Of a DNA stretch of 64,000 bases, positions 43,067 through 52,356 are shown one piece after another. The DNA lies in the NCBI GenBank assembly GCA_009363175.1, contig CP045205.1:5270001-5334000 (forward strand). The letters are read 5' to 3'. Position numbers and translations under genes: made by a program. Each line of letters begins with the position of its first letter. Positions within the stretch are counted from its first letter, which is position 1. The notes beneath the pieces are model-generated. The model was not told where the DNA came from. It saw nothing but the letters and a program-made list of their open reading frames with translations, and made no database searches. This stretch comes from Citrobacter telavivensis (GTDB lineage: Bacteria; Pseudomonadota; Gammaproteobacteria; Enterobacterales; Enterobacteriaceae).

Positions 43067-43702
43067 TCAGGCAGCCCTCTCCCGCAACTGGGATGAGGTC
43101 AGGATCGTCACCCCTTCGTGTTCAGGCGCCAGCGCGTCTGCCAGCATTGCGCGCGCCACGTCCCGCGCGTCAATCGACTTCCAGTTGCCGGGCAGCAGTC
43201 GGAATAACGGCGCAAAAAGGGTTTCGCTGAATCGCTGTCTGGTGCGGTCGCCGAGCAGCATCGACGGGCGTGCAATCGTCAGCTTCGGCCACGCCTGCGC
43301 AATCAGCGCCTCTTCCATCTCCCCTTTTACGCGGTTGTAGAAAAACGGCGAACGGGCGTTGGCCCCCATCGAACTCACCACCAGCATATGCTGCGCACCC
43401 AGACGGCGACCGGTCAAGGCGGTGTCGACCACCAGCGTATAGTCGGCATGAATAAATGCCTCTTTGCTGCCGGCTTCGCGCCGGGTCGTGCCCAGACAGC
43501 AAAAAACGATATCGACAGGATCGGAAACCTGCGCCAGCGCATCGCTCAGTTGCGGATCGTGGGGATTATAGACGCCAGGCATGTCCGCCAGCGGGCGTCG
43601 CGTCGGTGCGGCTATCGAATGGATCTTCGGTTCATTAAGCAGCATCCGCAGTAAATGCCCGCCAACCAACCCGGTCGCCCCGGTAATCAGTACCTGACTC
43701 AT
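43067..43702 (-). CDS. yraR: YraR, NAD(P)-binding Rossmann-fold protein
   Basis: 211 residues from ATG 43702 (MSQVLITGATGLVGG), which fits the E. coli length; a longer frame to 43762 overlaps yhbP and is rejected. The GATGLVGGHLL motif near the N-terminus binds the dinucleotide. FCCLGTTRREAGSKE and YNRVKGEMEEAL resemble atypical short-chain/oxidoreductase-like HTATIP2 relatives. The substrate is not known. Located between yraQ and yhbP on the same strand. Confidence 0.92.
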   Translation of the reverse strand: MSQVLITGATGLVGGHLLRMLLNEPKIHSIAAPTRRPLADMPGVYNPHDPQLSDALAQVSDPVDIVFCCLGTTRREAGSKEAFIHADYTLVVDTALTGRRLGAQHMLVVSSMGANARSPFFYNRVKGEMEEALIAQAWPKLTIARPSMLLGDRTRQRFSETLFAPLFRLLPGNWKSIDARDVARAMLADALAPEHEGVTILTSSQLRERAA

Positions 43703-43731
43703 CGCCTTCTCCTCGTCCTGAACTCTTCTAA

Positions 43732-44172
43732 CTATACAACACCGATTGAGTCGCGCACCCACACCAACTTTTTGCCAAAGCCCAGAGTGTTGTCGGTGAA
43801 TTTGAGTTCATCCAGGCGGATTTCCCATACCGGCGCGGACAGCATTCTGGCGACCGGGAAGCGGCGAAGATAGGCCTGTCGTGCCGCGTCGCTTTCTTCT
43901 CCTGCCAGTTGACGGATCTCGCCTTTAAACTGTACGCCGCGAATCAAGGCGACCGTTTTCGGTTGACCATTGACGGTCCCGGCAACGGGGGCTCGCGGGC
44001 CTGACATCTGCGCATGACGCGTTTTCTCTTCCGTCAGCAGATAAAAAACCACCTTTTTGGCATCGAAGAGATAAAACGCATTGGCACACCACAGTTCACC
44101 TTCGTGATGTACGCACCAGGTCACAACATGTTGTTTTGTCAGCCAACGACCAATCGCAGTGAGTGTTTCCAT
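43732..44172 (-). CDS. yhbP: YhbP, UPF0306 FMN-binding split-barrel-like protein
   Basis: 146 residues, about the E. coli length. A small pyridoxamine-5'-phosphate-oxidase-like fold protein; the N-terminal half holds HEGELWCANAFYLFDAKKVVFYLL and the middle GVQFKGEIRQL, typical of flavin-binding split barrels. Its function has not been assigned. It is divergent from yhbQ over about 50 bp. No signal peptide or membrane segment. Confidence 0.9.
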   Translation of the reverse strand: METLTAIGRWLTKQHVVTWCVHHEGELWCANAFYLFDAKKVVFYLLTEEKTRHAQMSGPRAPVAGTVNGQPKTVALIRGVQFKGEIRQLAGEESDAARQAYLRRFPVARMLSAPVWEIRLDELKFTDNTLGFGKKLVWVRDSIGVV

Positions 44173-44224
44173 CTCGGTTCTCTTTTATACTGGATGCCAG
44201 AAACATAACACGCCGAAGGCTATG

Positions 44225-44527
44225 ATGACACCCTGGTATCTTTATCTGATCCGCACCGCCGACAATGCCCTGTATACCGGGATCACGACCGACGTAGCGC
44301 GCCGCTACCAGCAACATCAACGTGGCAAAGGCGCGAAGGCGCTACGGGGAAAAGGGGAGTTGACGCTGGCGTTTTCCGCACCGGTTGGCGATCGTTCACT
44401 GGCGCTACGCGCAGAATACCGGGTCAAAAAACTCACCAAGCAACAGAAAGAACGGCTTGTCGCAGAAGGCGAAGGGTTTGCAGCGTTACTGAACGACCTG
44501 CAAACCCCGACGCTTAAAAACGATTAA
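44225..44527 (+). CDS. yhbQ: YhbQ, GIY-YIG nuclease-superfamily protein
   Basis: 100 residues from the second of two adjacent ATGs (44222 and 44225); the second has better spacing to AAGG and gives the E. coli length. A single GIY-YIG domain: YLYLIR...LYTGIT at about 5-20, then VARRYQQHQRGKGAKALRGKG with the conserved arginine, and AEYRVKKLTKQQKERL. E. coli YhbQ has been linked with DNA damage processing; the exact role here is inference. It overlaps the convergent yhbS by 14 bp. Confidence 0.92.
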   Translation: MTPWYLYLIRTADNALYTGITTDVARRYQQHQRGKGAKALRGKGELTLAFSAPVGDRSLALRAEYRVKKLTKQQKERLVAEGEGFAALLNDLQTPTLKND

Positions 44528-45017
44528 AGTGATCGTGATACTCGACCAGTCCCGTGACGCCGCTTAGCGCGTCTTCCGCTAAACGATGTACCTGAAACGC
44601 GCTTTCGGTGCCCGGCCAGCGGCAATGCAGATCGTAATGGGCGGCCAGTTCGAAACCAAAGCGGCTATACAGTGCCGGTTCACCCAGGGTGACCACGGCG
44701 GCGTAGCCAAATTCGTTGAGTGAATCCAGCCCTTCATAGACCAGTTGGCGTGCCAGCCCCTGCCCACGGTAGTTTTCATCGACTGCCAGCGGTGCCATGC
44801 CGACCCACTGCAGATCTTCGCCCTGTACATCGACGGGGCTGAATGCCACGTAACCCACCACCTGGCCTTCATCGTCTGTGGCGACCAGACCGAGCGTCAG
44901 AAAACCATCTTCACGCAGGGAGTGTACCAGTTCCGCTTCCGCATCGCTTTCGAATGAACGACGCAGCAGGGCATCAATGCCGGGTGCGTCAATGGGAATT
45001 TCTACTCGAATCAGCAT
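44514..45017 (-). CDS. yhbS: YhbS, GNAT-family N-acetyltransferase
   Basis: 167 residues. The GNAT fold is shown by the acetyl-CoA loop WVGMAPLAVDENYRGQGLARQL at about 76-97 (R/Q-x-x-G-x-G/A pattern GQGLA) and by VVTLGEPALYSRFGF. The substrate is unknown; E. coli YhbS is an uncharacterised acetyltransferase. It overlaps the start region of ubiT slightly (7 bp), which suggests co-transcription with ubiT. Confidence 0.92.
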   Translation of the reverse strand: MLIRVEIPIDAPGIDALLRRSFESDAEAELVHSLREDGFLTLGLVATDDEGQVVGYVAFSPVDVQGEDLQWVGMAPLAVDENYRGQGLARQLVYEGLDSLNEFGYAAVVTLGEPALYSRFGFELAAHYDLHCRWPGTESAFQVHRLAEDALSGVTGLVEYHDHFNRF

Positions 45018-45535
45018 GGTTCACCTACCGATGTCTGTTTGGTTTCTGGCGAGTATTTCATGCCCGCCTCAACAAAATCCGCCAGTTGCAGCAGCATAAC
45101 GCGCAACGCTTTGGGCATCTGCTCCAGCTCAATGGCATCCATCAGGTTCTTAACATACAACCCTAACTCCGTATCCCCTTCAATCACCAGCCGGCGCTGG
45201 AAGAAGAGCGTATCCGGATCCTGCTTACGCGCGGCGATCATCAACAGATCGCTGGCATCAGCGCTAAAACTCACGTCGGCTTGCGCATCCTCGCTGACGA
45301 TCAGTTTGTCATTCTCGACCGAGGTATACCATTTCAGGCCGATATCGCGAACCGTAATGCTTAACCAACGGCCTTCAAGGAACTCCAGCTCCCCGTCAGC
45401 CAGGGCCTGGCGAAACTGCCAGCTTAGGACCTGTTCCAGAACCTGGCGCTGCAGTGCAAAGGGCGTCAGTTTAACTGGCACACTCATCAGAGACGGACCG
45501 AAATGTACTAAGCGTGAACGCAGCTTATCTAACAC
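45011..45535 (-). CDS. ubiT: Ubiquinone biosynthesis accessory factor UbiT (YhbT), SCP2 domain
   Basis: 174 residues from GTG 45535 with GGGAG eight bases before it, which matches the E. coli length; an in-frame ATG at 45556 would add seven residues. An SCP2 lipid-binding domain (about 35-150) with DLLMIAARKQDPDTLFFQRRLVIEGDTELGLYVKN. UbiT is the anaerobic counterpart of UbiJ in O2-independent ubiquinone synthesis, acting with UbiU and UbiV encoded divergently. FNR-like sites in the divergent region fit anaerobic control. Confidence 0.94.
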   Translation of the reverse strand: MLDKLRSRLVHFGPSLMSVPVKLTPFALQRQVLEQVLSWQFRQALADGELEFLEGRWLSITVRDIGLKWYTSVENDKLIVSEDAQADVSFSADASDLLMIAARKQDPDTLFFQRRLVIEGDTELGLYVKNLMDAIELEQMPKALRVMLLQLADFVEAGMKYSPETKQTSVGEPC

Positions 45536-45593
45536 GAGCTTTACTCCCTGTTTCAATTATCCTGCTATTCTGCCATATCAGATAAACGACATA

Positions 45594-45674
45594 GCGGCGT
45601 AAATCAACAATTGCGTGCGAAATCCCTAACTCTTTATTGCTGATATCAATACGACTTTAACTGCCTTAAATCAA
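45594..45674. promoter_or_regulatory. Two FNR-like sites between ubiT and ubiU
   Basis: On the minus strand TTGATTTACGCCGC (45607-45594) and TTGATTTAAGGCAG (45674-45661) each match the left FNR half TTGAT, with a weaker right half, and both start TTGATTTA. They are 67 bp apart in the 220-bp divergent promoter region. E. coli ubiUV is FNR dependent and has sites in this position. Confidence 0.55.
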
Positions 45675-45755
45675 AAATTGTCGCAGCAAGGTTAACTAAA
45701 ATCCTTGTTCGTTAACAATTATGCGTCCCAGGCGGCGCAATCTTCAGGATAAATT

Positions 45756-46751
45756 ATGGAGCTGCTCTGCCCTGCCGGAAATCTCCCGGCGCTTAAGGCG
45801 GCCATCGAAAACGGCGCTGATGCCGTTTATATCGGGCTTAAAGATGATACCAACGCCCGCCACTTCGCCGGCCTTAACTTTACCGAGAAGAAATTGCAGG
45901 AAGCGGTGAGCTTTGTCCACCAACACCGCCGCAAATTACACATCGCCATTAACACGTTTGCGCATCCGGACGGCTATGCCCGCTGGCAGCGTGCGGTGGA
46001 TATGGCTGCGCAACTGGGGGCGGATGCGCTGATCCTCGCGGATCTCGCTATGCTCGAGTATGCCGCAGTTCGTTACCCGCATATTGAGCGCCATGTCTCT
46101 GTTCAGGCCTCGGCTACCAATGAAGAAGCGATCAACTTTTATCATCGCAATTTTGATGTTGATCGCGTCGTCCTGCCGCGCGTGCTCTCTATCCATCAGG
46201 TGAAACAGCTTGCCCGCGTGACGCCGGTGCCACTGGAGGTTTTTGCTTTCGGCAGTCTGTGCATTATGGCCGAAGGCCGCTGTTACCTCTCATCCTATTT
46301 GACCGGTGAATCCCCCAATACAGTAGGGGCCTGTTCCCCTGCCCGCTTTGTGCGCTGGCAGCAGACGCCCCAGGGGCTGGAATCACGGCTGAATGAAGTG
46401 CTGATCGACCGCTATCAGGACGGGGAGAACGCCGGTTATCCGACGCTGTGTAAAGGTCGCTATCTGGTCGACGGCGAGCGTTACCACGCGCTGGAAGAAC
46501 CGACTAGCCTGAACACGCTGGAGCTACTGCCGGAACTGCTGGCGGCAAATATTGCCTCGGTGAAAATCGAAGGTCGTCAGCGCAGCCCGGCCTATGTCAG
46601 CCAGGTTGCGAAAGTGTGGCGTCAGGCGATCGACCGCTGCATAGCCGACCCGCAGAACTATGCGCCGCAGGCAGACTGGATGGAGACGCTCGGCGCGATG
46701 TCCGAAGGCACTCAGACGACGCTTGGCGCCTATCACCGTAAATGGCAGTGA
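45756..46751 (+). CDS. ubiU: O2-independent ubiquinone hydroxylation protein UbiU (YhbU), U32 family
   Basis: 331 residues, peptidase-U32-like barrel. The four [4Fe-4S] ligands known for E. coli UbiU are conserved: C169, C176, C193 and C232 (in GSLCIMAEGRC, GACSP and TLCKG). With UbiV it uses prephenate-derived oxygen for anaerobic hydroxylation of the ubiquinone ring. The N-terminus MELLCPAGNLPALKAAIENGADAVY is typical of U32. It is divergent from ubiT; ubiV begins 8 bp after the stop. Confidence 0.96.
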   Translation: MELLCPAGNLPALKAAIENGADAVYIGLKDDTNARHFAGLNFTEKKLQEAVSFVHQHRRKLHIAINTFAHPDGYARWQRAVDMAAQLGADALILADLAMLEYAAVRYPHIERHVSVQASATNEEAINFYHRNFDVDRVVLPRVLSIHQVKQLARVTPVPLEVFAFGSLCIMAEGRCYLSSYLTGESPNTVGACSPARFVRWQQTPQGLESRLNEVLIDRYQDGENAGYPTLCKGRYLVDGERYHALEEPTSLNTLELLPELLAANIASVKIEGRQRSPAYVSQVAKVWRQAIDRCIADPQNYAPQADWMETLGAMSEGTQTTLGAYHRKWQ

Positions 46752-46759
46752 GAAAAGCA

Positions 46760-47638
46760 ATGAAATATTCCTTAGGGCCGGTGCTTTACTACTGGCCGAA
46801 AGAAACGCTGGAAGGCTTTTATCAGCAGGCAGCCACCAGCAGCGCTGATGTTATCTATCTCGGCGAAGCGGTGTGCAGCAAACGCCGCGCCACCAAAGTC
46901 GGCGACTGGCTGGATATGGCGAAATCGCTCGCCGGTAGCGGTAAGCAGGTGGTGCTTTCGACGCTGGCGCTGGTGCAAGCCTCTTCTGAGTTGAACGAAC
47001 TGAAGCGCTATGTCGAAAATGGCGACTTTCTGCTGGAAGCCAGCGATCTTGGCGTGGTGAATATGTGCGCCGACCGCAAGCTACCGTTTGTCGCCGGACA
47101 CGCGCTGAACTGCTACAACGCCGTCACGCTGCGCCTGCTGCTCAAACAAGGGATGGTGCGCTGGTGCATGCCGGTGGAGCTTTCCCGCGACTGGCTGATA
47201 AACCTGCTCAATCAGTGTGATGAACTGGGGATTCGCCAGCAGTTTGAAGTGGAAGTCCTGAGCTATGGGCATCTGCCGCTGGCTTACTCCGCCCGCTGCT
47301 TTACCGCCCGCTCGGAAGATCGTCCGAAAGATGAGTGCGAAACCTGCTGCATCAAGTACCCTAACGGCCGCGACGTACTCTCCCAGGAAAATCAACAGGT
47401 GTTCGTCCTCAATGGCATTCAGACCATGAGCGGCTATATCTACAACCTCGGCAACGAACTGACGTCAATGCAGGGGCTGGTGGACATCGTGCGCCTGTCT
47501 CCGCTGGGCACGGAGACATTCGCAATGCTCGACGCCTTCCGCGCTAACGAAACGGGGCGCGCTCCGCTACCACTCGCTGCACACAGCGACTGCAACGGCT
47601 ACTGGAAACGTCTGGCCGGTCTGGAATTGCAGGCCTAA
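46760..47638 (+). CDS. ubiV: O2-independent ubiquinone hydroxylation protein UbiV (YhbV), U32 family
   Basis: 292 residues from ATG 46760 (MKYSLGPVLYYWP), the E. coli start. An ATG 18 bp upstream overlaps ubiU and is less likely. [4Fe-4S] ligands C39 (GEAVCSK) and the CxxxxxxxxxxxxCxxxC set in ARCFTARSEDRPKDECETCC are present. It forms a heterodimer with UbiU for anaerobic ubiquinone synthesis. It is followed by a REP element and yhbW. Confidence 0.96.
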   Translation: MKYSLGPVLYYWPKETLEGFYQQAATSSADVIYLGEAVCSKRRATKVGDWLDMAKSLAGSGKQVVLSTLALVQASSELNELKRYVENGDFLLEASDLGVVNMCADRKLPFVAGHALNCYNAVTLRLLLKQGMVRWCMPVELSRDWLINLLNQCDELGIRQQFEVEVLSYGHLPLAYSARCFTARSEDRPKDECETCCIKYPNGRDVLSQENQQVFVLNGIQTMSGYIYNLGNELTSMQGLVDIVRLSPLGTETFAMLDAFRANETGRAPLPLAAHSDCNGYWKRLAGLELQA

Positions 47639-47647
47639 TGCCTCTCT

Positions 47648-47690
47648 GCCGGATGGCGGCATAACTGCCTTATCCGGCCTACTCCAGGCC
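47648..47690. repeat. REP element after ubiV
   Basis: GCCGGATGGCGGCATAACTGCC pairs with CTTATCCGGCCTACTCC to form one REP palindrome 10 bp after the ubiV stop. It probably protects the ubiUV transcript; a separate AT-rich region holding the yhbW promoter follows. Confidence 0.85.
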
Positions 47691-47804
47691 TGATCATCAG
47701 GTATTTTCTGTCCGCCACGCGTTTTATAAAGCTCACTTTGTTAACTACGGTTATCATTTTTTAATGCACTATTAAAAAATATGCCGATGACAAAGTGAGC
47801 CATT

Positions 47805-48812
47805 ATGACTGACAAAACCATTCCTTTCTCGGTGCTGGATCTGGCACCGATCTCCGACGGATCCTCAGCAAAAGAGGCATTCTCACACTCGCTGGATCTC
47901 GCACGCCTCGCAGAAAAAAGAGGCTATCATCGCTACTGGCTGGCGGAACACCACAACATGACCGGTATCGCCAGCGCGGCAACCTCAGTGCTGATTGGCT
48001 ATCTGGCCGCGAACACCCAGACTTTGCATCTCGGTTCCGGCGGCGTCATGCTCCCCAACCACTCACCGCTGGTGATCGCTGAGCAGTTCGGTACGCTGAA
48101 CACGCTCTATCCGGGACGCATTGATCTCGGCTTAGGACGCGCGCCGGGTAGCGATCAGCCGACGATGCGGGCGCTGCGCCGTCATATGGGCGGTGATATC
48201 GATAACTTCCCTCGCGACGTCGCTGAACTGGTGGACTGGTTTGATGCACGCGATCCCAATCCGCAGGTACGCCCGGTTCCTGGCTACGGCGAGAAGATCC
48301 CGGTCTGGCTGTTAGGCTCCAGCCTCTATAGCGCGCAGTTAGCCGCACAGCTTGGTCTGCCGTTCGCTTTTGCCTCCCACTTCGCGCCGGATATGCTGTT
48401 CCAGGCGCTGCATATGTACCGCACTCAGTTCAAGCCGTCAGCGCGGCTGGAAAAACCGTATGCGATGGTGTGCATCAATATCATTGCCGCCGACAGTAAC
48501 CGTGATGCGGAGTATTTGTTCACCTCGATGCAGCAAGCCTTCGTGAAGTTGCGGCGTGGTGAAACGGGCCAGCTCCCGGCACCGATTCAAAATATGGATC
48601 AGTTCTGGTCGCCATCAGAACAGTACGGTGTGCAGCAGGCGCTGAGTATGTCGCTGGTGGGGGATAAAGCGAAAGTAGGCCACGGGCTAGAGTCTATTCT
48701 GCGTGAAACCCAGGCGGACGAGATTATGGTTAACGGGCAGATTTTTGACCATCAGGCGCGTCTGCATTCGTTTGAACTGGCGATGGATCTGAAAAAAGAG
48801 TTGTTGGGATAG
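47805..48812 (+). CDS. yhbW: YhbW, luciferase-like flavin monooxygenase
   Basis: 335 residues of the bacterial-luciferase-like family. Visible are FSVLDLAPISDG at the N-terminus, GYHRYWLAEHHNMTGIASAA (about 40-60), LGSGGVMLPNHSPLVIAEQFG, and GRIDLGLGRAPG, all typical of F420/FMN-dependent monooxygenases. The substrate is not known for E. coli either. It stands alone between ubiUV and mtr, with REP units on either side. Confidence 0.92.
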   Translation: MTDKTIPFSVLDLAPISDGSSAKEAFSHSLDLARLAEKRGYHRYWLAEHHNMTGIASAATSVLIGYLAANTQTLHLGSGGVMLPNHSPLVIAEQFGTLNTLYPGRIDLGLGRAPGSDQPTMRALRRHMGGDIDNFPRDVAELVDWFDARDPNPQVRPVPGYGEKIPVWLLGSSLYSAQLAAQLGLPFAFASHFAPDMLFQALHMYRTQFKPSARLEKPYAMVCINIIAADSNRDAEYLFTSMQQAFVKLRRGETGQLPAPIQNMDQFWSPSEQYGVQQALSMSLVGDKAKVGHGLESILRETQADEIMVNGQIFDHQARLHSFELAMDLKKELLG

Positions 48813-48817
48813 TTTTT

Positions 48818-48893
48818 TGCCCGGTGGCGCTACGCTTACCGGGCCTGGAAATCCACGTAGGCCGGATAAGGCGCAGCCGCCATCCGGCAACAT
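48818..48893. repeat. REP pair between yhbW and mtr
   Basis: GCCCGGTGGCGCTACGCTTACCGGGC forms one palindrome, followed by the REP pair GTAGGCCGGATAAGGCGCAGCC/GCCATCCGGC. It sits between the convergent yhbW and mtr genes, where it may stop or shield both transcripts. Confidence 0.88.
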
Positions 48894-48896
48894 GTT

Positions 48897-50141
48897 TTAC
48901 TGATACACCGGCAGCAAATTAAAGCTCGACAGGATGTGTACCAGCGCGTTACCCACCCCGAAAACCAGAATCAGGACAATCATCGGCTTACCGCCCCAGA
49001 CGCGGAATTTCGGGCTACCGAAGCGCTGACGTGATTTACGTGCCAACAATGCCGGCACAATCGCAGCCCAGATGGTCGCCGCCAGTCCTGCATAGCCAAT
49101 GGCATACAGGAATCCGTTCGGCCACAGCAGTCCCCCGACGATCGGCGGAACAAAGGTGAGCAGCGCCGTTTTGAAGCGTCCTGGCGCCGAATCGTCAAAA
49201 CCAAACAGATCGGCCAGATAGTCAAACAGTCCCAGCGTGACGCCGAGGAATGAACTCGCCACCGCAAAGTTAGAAAACACCACCAGCAGCAGATCCAGAC
49301 TACGACTGTTCAGCACGCCGCTCAGCGCCTGCACCAGCACATCAATATTGCCGCCCTCTCGCGCAATGCCGATAAACTCTGGGCGCGGAATGTTCCCCAT
49401 CGTCCCCAGCAACCAGACGGTGTACAGCATCAGCGCCAGCAGCGTCCCGTAGACCAGGCACTTCACAATGGTGCGAGGGTCTTTACCGTAGTATTTCATC
49501 AGGCTCGGGACGTTACCGTGATAGCCAAACGACGCCAGACAGAACGGCAGCGTCATCAACAGATACGGCGTATAAGAGGCGTTACTTTCCGCGACGTTAA
49601 ACAGCGTAGTCGGCGTAACGTGCCCAAGCAGACTGCCGAAGGTCAGGAAGAAAGTAATGACCTTCGCACCCAGCACGATAGCCGTCATGCGACTCACCGC
49701 TTTGGTGCTCAGCCACACCACAAACGCCACCAACAGCGCAAAACCAAAACCTGCCGCACGGGCGGGCACGTTCAGCGACATCTCGCTGAAGGTATGGTGC
49801 AGAATCGAACCGCTCGCCGAAATATAGGCGTAGGTCAGGATATAGAGTACGAAGGCAATAGAGATACCGTTGACCACGTTCCAGCCTTTGCCCAGCAGAT
49901 CTTTGGTGATGGTGTCGAAGCTCGAGCCAATTCGGTAGTTGAGGTTTGCTTCCAGGATCATCAGACCGGAATGCAGCATGCAGAACCAGGTAAAGACCAG
50001 CGCCGCCATTGACCAGAAAAACCAGCTACCTGCCATAACCACCGGTAAAGAAAACATCCCTGCGCCGATAATGGTGCCGCCGATAATCACCACGCCGCCA
50101 AGCAGCGAAGGTGATGTCTGGGTGGTGGTTAGTGTTGCCAT
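48897..50141 (-). CDS. mtr: High-affinity tryptophan permease Mtr
   Basis: 414 residues, an inner-membrane proton-coupled L-tryptophan (and indole) importer of the aromatic amino-acid permease family, related to TdcC at the other end of the window. The first helix carries GGVVIIGGTIIGAGMFSLPVV-type glycine signature (about residues 15-35); about eleven hydrophobic helices are present. It sits downstream of a TrpR-like palindrome, and ends at a REP pair. Intact. Confidence 0.96.
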   Translation of the reverse strand: MATLTTTQTSPSLLGGVVIIGGTIIGAGMFSLPVVMAGSWFFWSMAALVFTWFCMLHSGLMILEANLNYRIGSSFDTITKDLLGKGWNVVNGISIAFVLYILTYAYISASGSILHHTFSEMSLNVPARAAGFGFALLVAFVVWLSTKAVSRMTAIVLGAKVITFFLTFGSLLGHVTPTTLFNVAESNASYTPYLLMTLPFCLASFGYHGNVPSLMKYYGKDPRTIVKCLVYGTLLALMLYTVWLLGTMGNIPRPEFIGIAREGGNIDVLVQALSGVLNSRSLDLLLVVFSNFAVASSFLGVTLGLFDYLADLFGFDDSAPGRFKTALLTFVPPIVGGLLWPNGFLYAIGYAGLAATIWAAIVPALLARKSRQRFGSPKFRVWGGKPMIVLILVFGVGNALVHILSSFNLLPVYQ

Positions 50142-50193
50142 TTAGCGATTTCTCCAGCGAATAATGTTGTGACCGCATTTTAGTGCGTTGCAC

Positions 50194-50213
50194 TGTACCA
50201 GTACAATAGTACA
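50194..50213 (-). promoter_or_regulatory. Probable TrpR/TyrR control site of mtr
   Basis: The minus-strand sequence TGTACTATTGTACTGGTACA, 52-72 bp before the mtr start, contains repeated GTACT half-sites in a palindromic arrangement. TrpR and TyrR control of mtr is established in E. coli; which of them binds this element was not separable by eye. Confidence 0.5.
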
Positions 50214-50220
50214 AATGAAA

Positions 50221-50251
50221 TAAAAAAAGCCCCGATGATTTTATCGGGGCT
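50221..50251 (-). terminator. Terminator of deaD
   Basis: On the minus strand GCCCCGAT, AAAATC loop, ATCGGGGC and TTTTTTT follow the deaD stop by about 34 bp. A strong eight-bp GC-rich stem with a full T-tract. Confidence 0.92.
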
Positions 50252-50284
50252 GTATCTATTACTTTACGTCAGCAAACGAAAGGT

Positions 50285-52177
50285 TTACGCGTCACGACGA
50301 CGGCTGGTACCGTCTTCACGACGTGGCGCACGACTACCTTCACGACGTTCGCCGCTGAAACGACGACCATCACCACGACCGCCTTCACGACGCTCACCGC
50401 CGAAACCGCGACCGCCTTCACGACGTTCGCCGCCGAAGCTACGACCACCGCCACGACGTTCAGTGTGCGGCTGTGCATCGCCCACTAACTGCATGTTCAT
50501 CGGTTTGTTAAGGATGCGGGTACGCGTAAAGTGCTGCAGTACTTCACCCGGCATACCTTTCGGCAGTTCGATGGTGGAGTGCGATGCGAACAGCTTGATG
50601 TTACCAATGTAACGGCTGCTGATGTCGCCTTCGTTGGCGATCGCACCAACGATATGACGCACTTCCACGCCGTCATCACGACCCACTTCAATACGGTACA
50701 GTTGCATATCGCCAACGTCACGACGTTCACGACGCGGACGGTCTTCACCGCTGCGTTCTGGACGGTCGCCACGCGGGCCACGATCGTTACGGTCACGCGG
50801 ACCACGATCGTCACGATCGCGGAATTCACGCTTCGGACGCATCGGCGCATCTGGCGGAACGATCAGAGTACGTTCGCCCTGTGCCATTTTCAGCAGAGCG
50901 GCAGCCAGCGTTTCGATATCCAGCTCTTCGTCTTCCGCTGTCGGCTGCAGTTTAGCCAGCAGCGCACGGTACTGATCCAGATCGCTACTTTCCAGCTGTT
51001 GCTGTACTTTGGCCGCAAATTTTTCCAGACGGCGTTTGCCCAGCAGGTCTGCGTTCGGCAGTTCAACTTCCGGAATAGTCAGCTTCATGGTGCGTTCGAT
51101 GTTACGCAGCAGACGACGCTCGCGGTTCTCAACGAACAGCAGCGCACGACCTGCACGACCCGCACGACCGGTACGGCCAATACGGTGAACGTAAGACTCG
51201 GAATCCATCGGGATATCGTAGTTTACCACCAGGCTGATACGCTCAACGTCCAGGCCACGGGCCGCAACGTCGGTAGCAATCAGGATATCCAGACGACCAT
51301 CTTTCAGACGTTCCAGCGTCTGCTCACGCAGCGCCTGGTTCATGTCGCCATTCAGCGCGGCGCTGTTATAGCCGCTACGCTCCAGCGCTTCAGCCACTTC
51401 CAGCGTCGCGTTTTTGGTACGAACGAAGATAATCGCCGCATCAAAATCTTCCGCTTCCAGGAAACGCACTAGCGCTTCGTTCTTACGCATACCCCAGACA
51501 GTCCAGTAGCTCTGGCTGATGTCCGGACGGGTAGTGACGCTGGACTGAATGCGCACTTCCTGCGGCTCTTTCATAAAGCGACGGGTAATGCGACGAATCG
51601 CTTCCGGCATGGTGGCAGAGAACAGAGCGGTCTGATGACCTTCCGGGATCTGCGCCATGATGGTTTCAACGTCTTCGATGAAGCCCATGCGCAGCATTTC
51701 GTCAGCTTCATCCAGAACCAGACCGCTCAGTTTAGAGAGGTCCAGGGTGCCGCGTTTCAGGTGATCCAGCAGACGACCCGGCGTACCGACGACGATCTGC
51801 GGCCCTTGACGCAGGGCGCGTAACTGCACGTCATAACGCTGGCCGCCGTACAGGGCAACCACGTTCACGCCGCGCATGTGTTTAGAGAAATCCGTCATGG
51901 CTTCGGCAACCTGAACCGCCAGTTCGCGGGTCGGTGCCAGCACCAGGATTTGAGGTGCTTTCAGCTCAGGATCAAGATTGTTGAGCAGCGGTAAGGAGAA
52001 CGCTGCAGTTTTACCGCTACCGGTCTGGGCCATGCCCAGTACGTCACGACCGTTCAGCAAGTGTGGAATACACTCAGACTGGATCGGTGATGGTTTTTCG
52101 TAACCCAGATCGTTAAGGGCTTCAAGGATAGGAGCCTTCAGGCCCAGATCTGCAAAAGTGGTTTCGAATTCAGCCAT
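50285..52177 (-). CDS. deaD: ATP-dependent DEAD-box RNA helicase DeaD (CsdA)
   Basis: 630 residues from ATG 52177 ([12 protein letters not shown]), matching E. coli. A cold-shock and ribosome-assembly RNA helicase. The helicase core (about 1-370) has Q motif, [35 protein letters not shown] and [12 protein letters not shown] CsdA RNA-binding domain and a low-complexity arginine/glycine tail with three near-copies of [10 protein letters not shown] follow. Longer frames upstream are rejected because yrbN occupies that sequence. It shares the nlpI-yrbN-deaD order. Confidence 0.97.
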
Positions 52178-52250
52178 GTAGTACGTGTGCCTCAAAATTA
52201 ATGGCGGCCAGTCTACATAACTCATCATGAAATTGATCTGCAATTTTCAT
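52170..52250 (-). CDS. yrbN: YrbN, 26-residue small protein overlapping deaD
   Basis: ATG 52250 to TGA 52170: 26 codons giving [18 protein letters not shown] followed by FEAHVLHG. This appears identical to E. coli YrbN as I remember it. The stop overlaps the deaD start by 8 bp in another frame, so its translation may be coupled to deaD. Its function is unknown. Conservation of such a short frame between genomes argues that it is really translated. Confidence 0.85.
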
Positions 52251-52356
52251 TGAAAAGTGTGAACCGGCTCAAAGTAGGTGTATTAACGAACAACAACGCC
52301 CTCACCCGTGAAGGTGATGGCAATCAAAAAAGATTACGGGCTGATGTGTACGTCAG

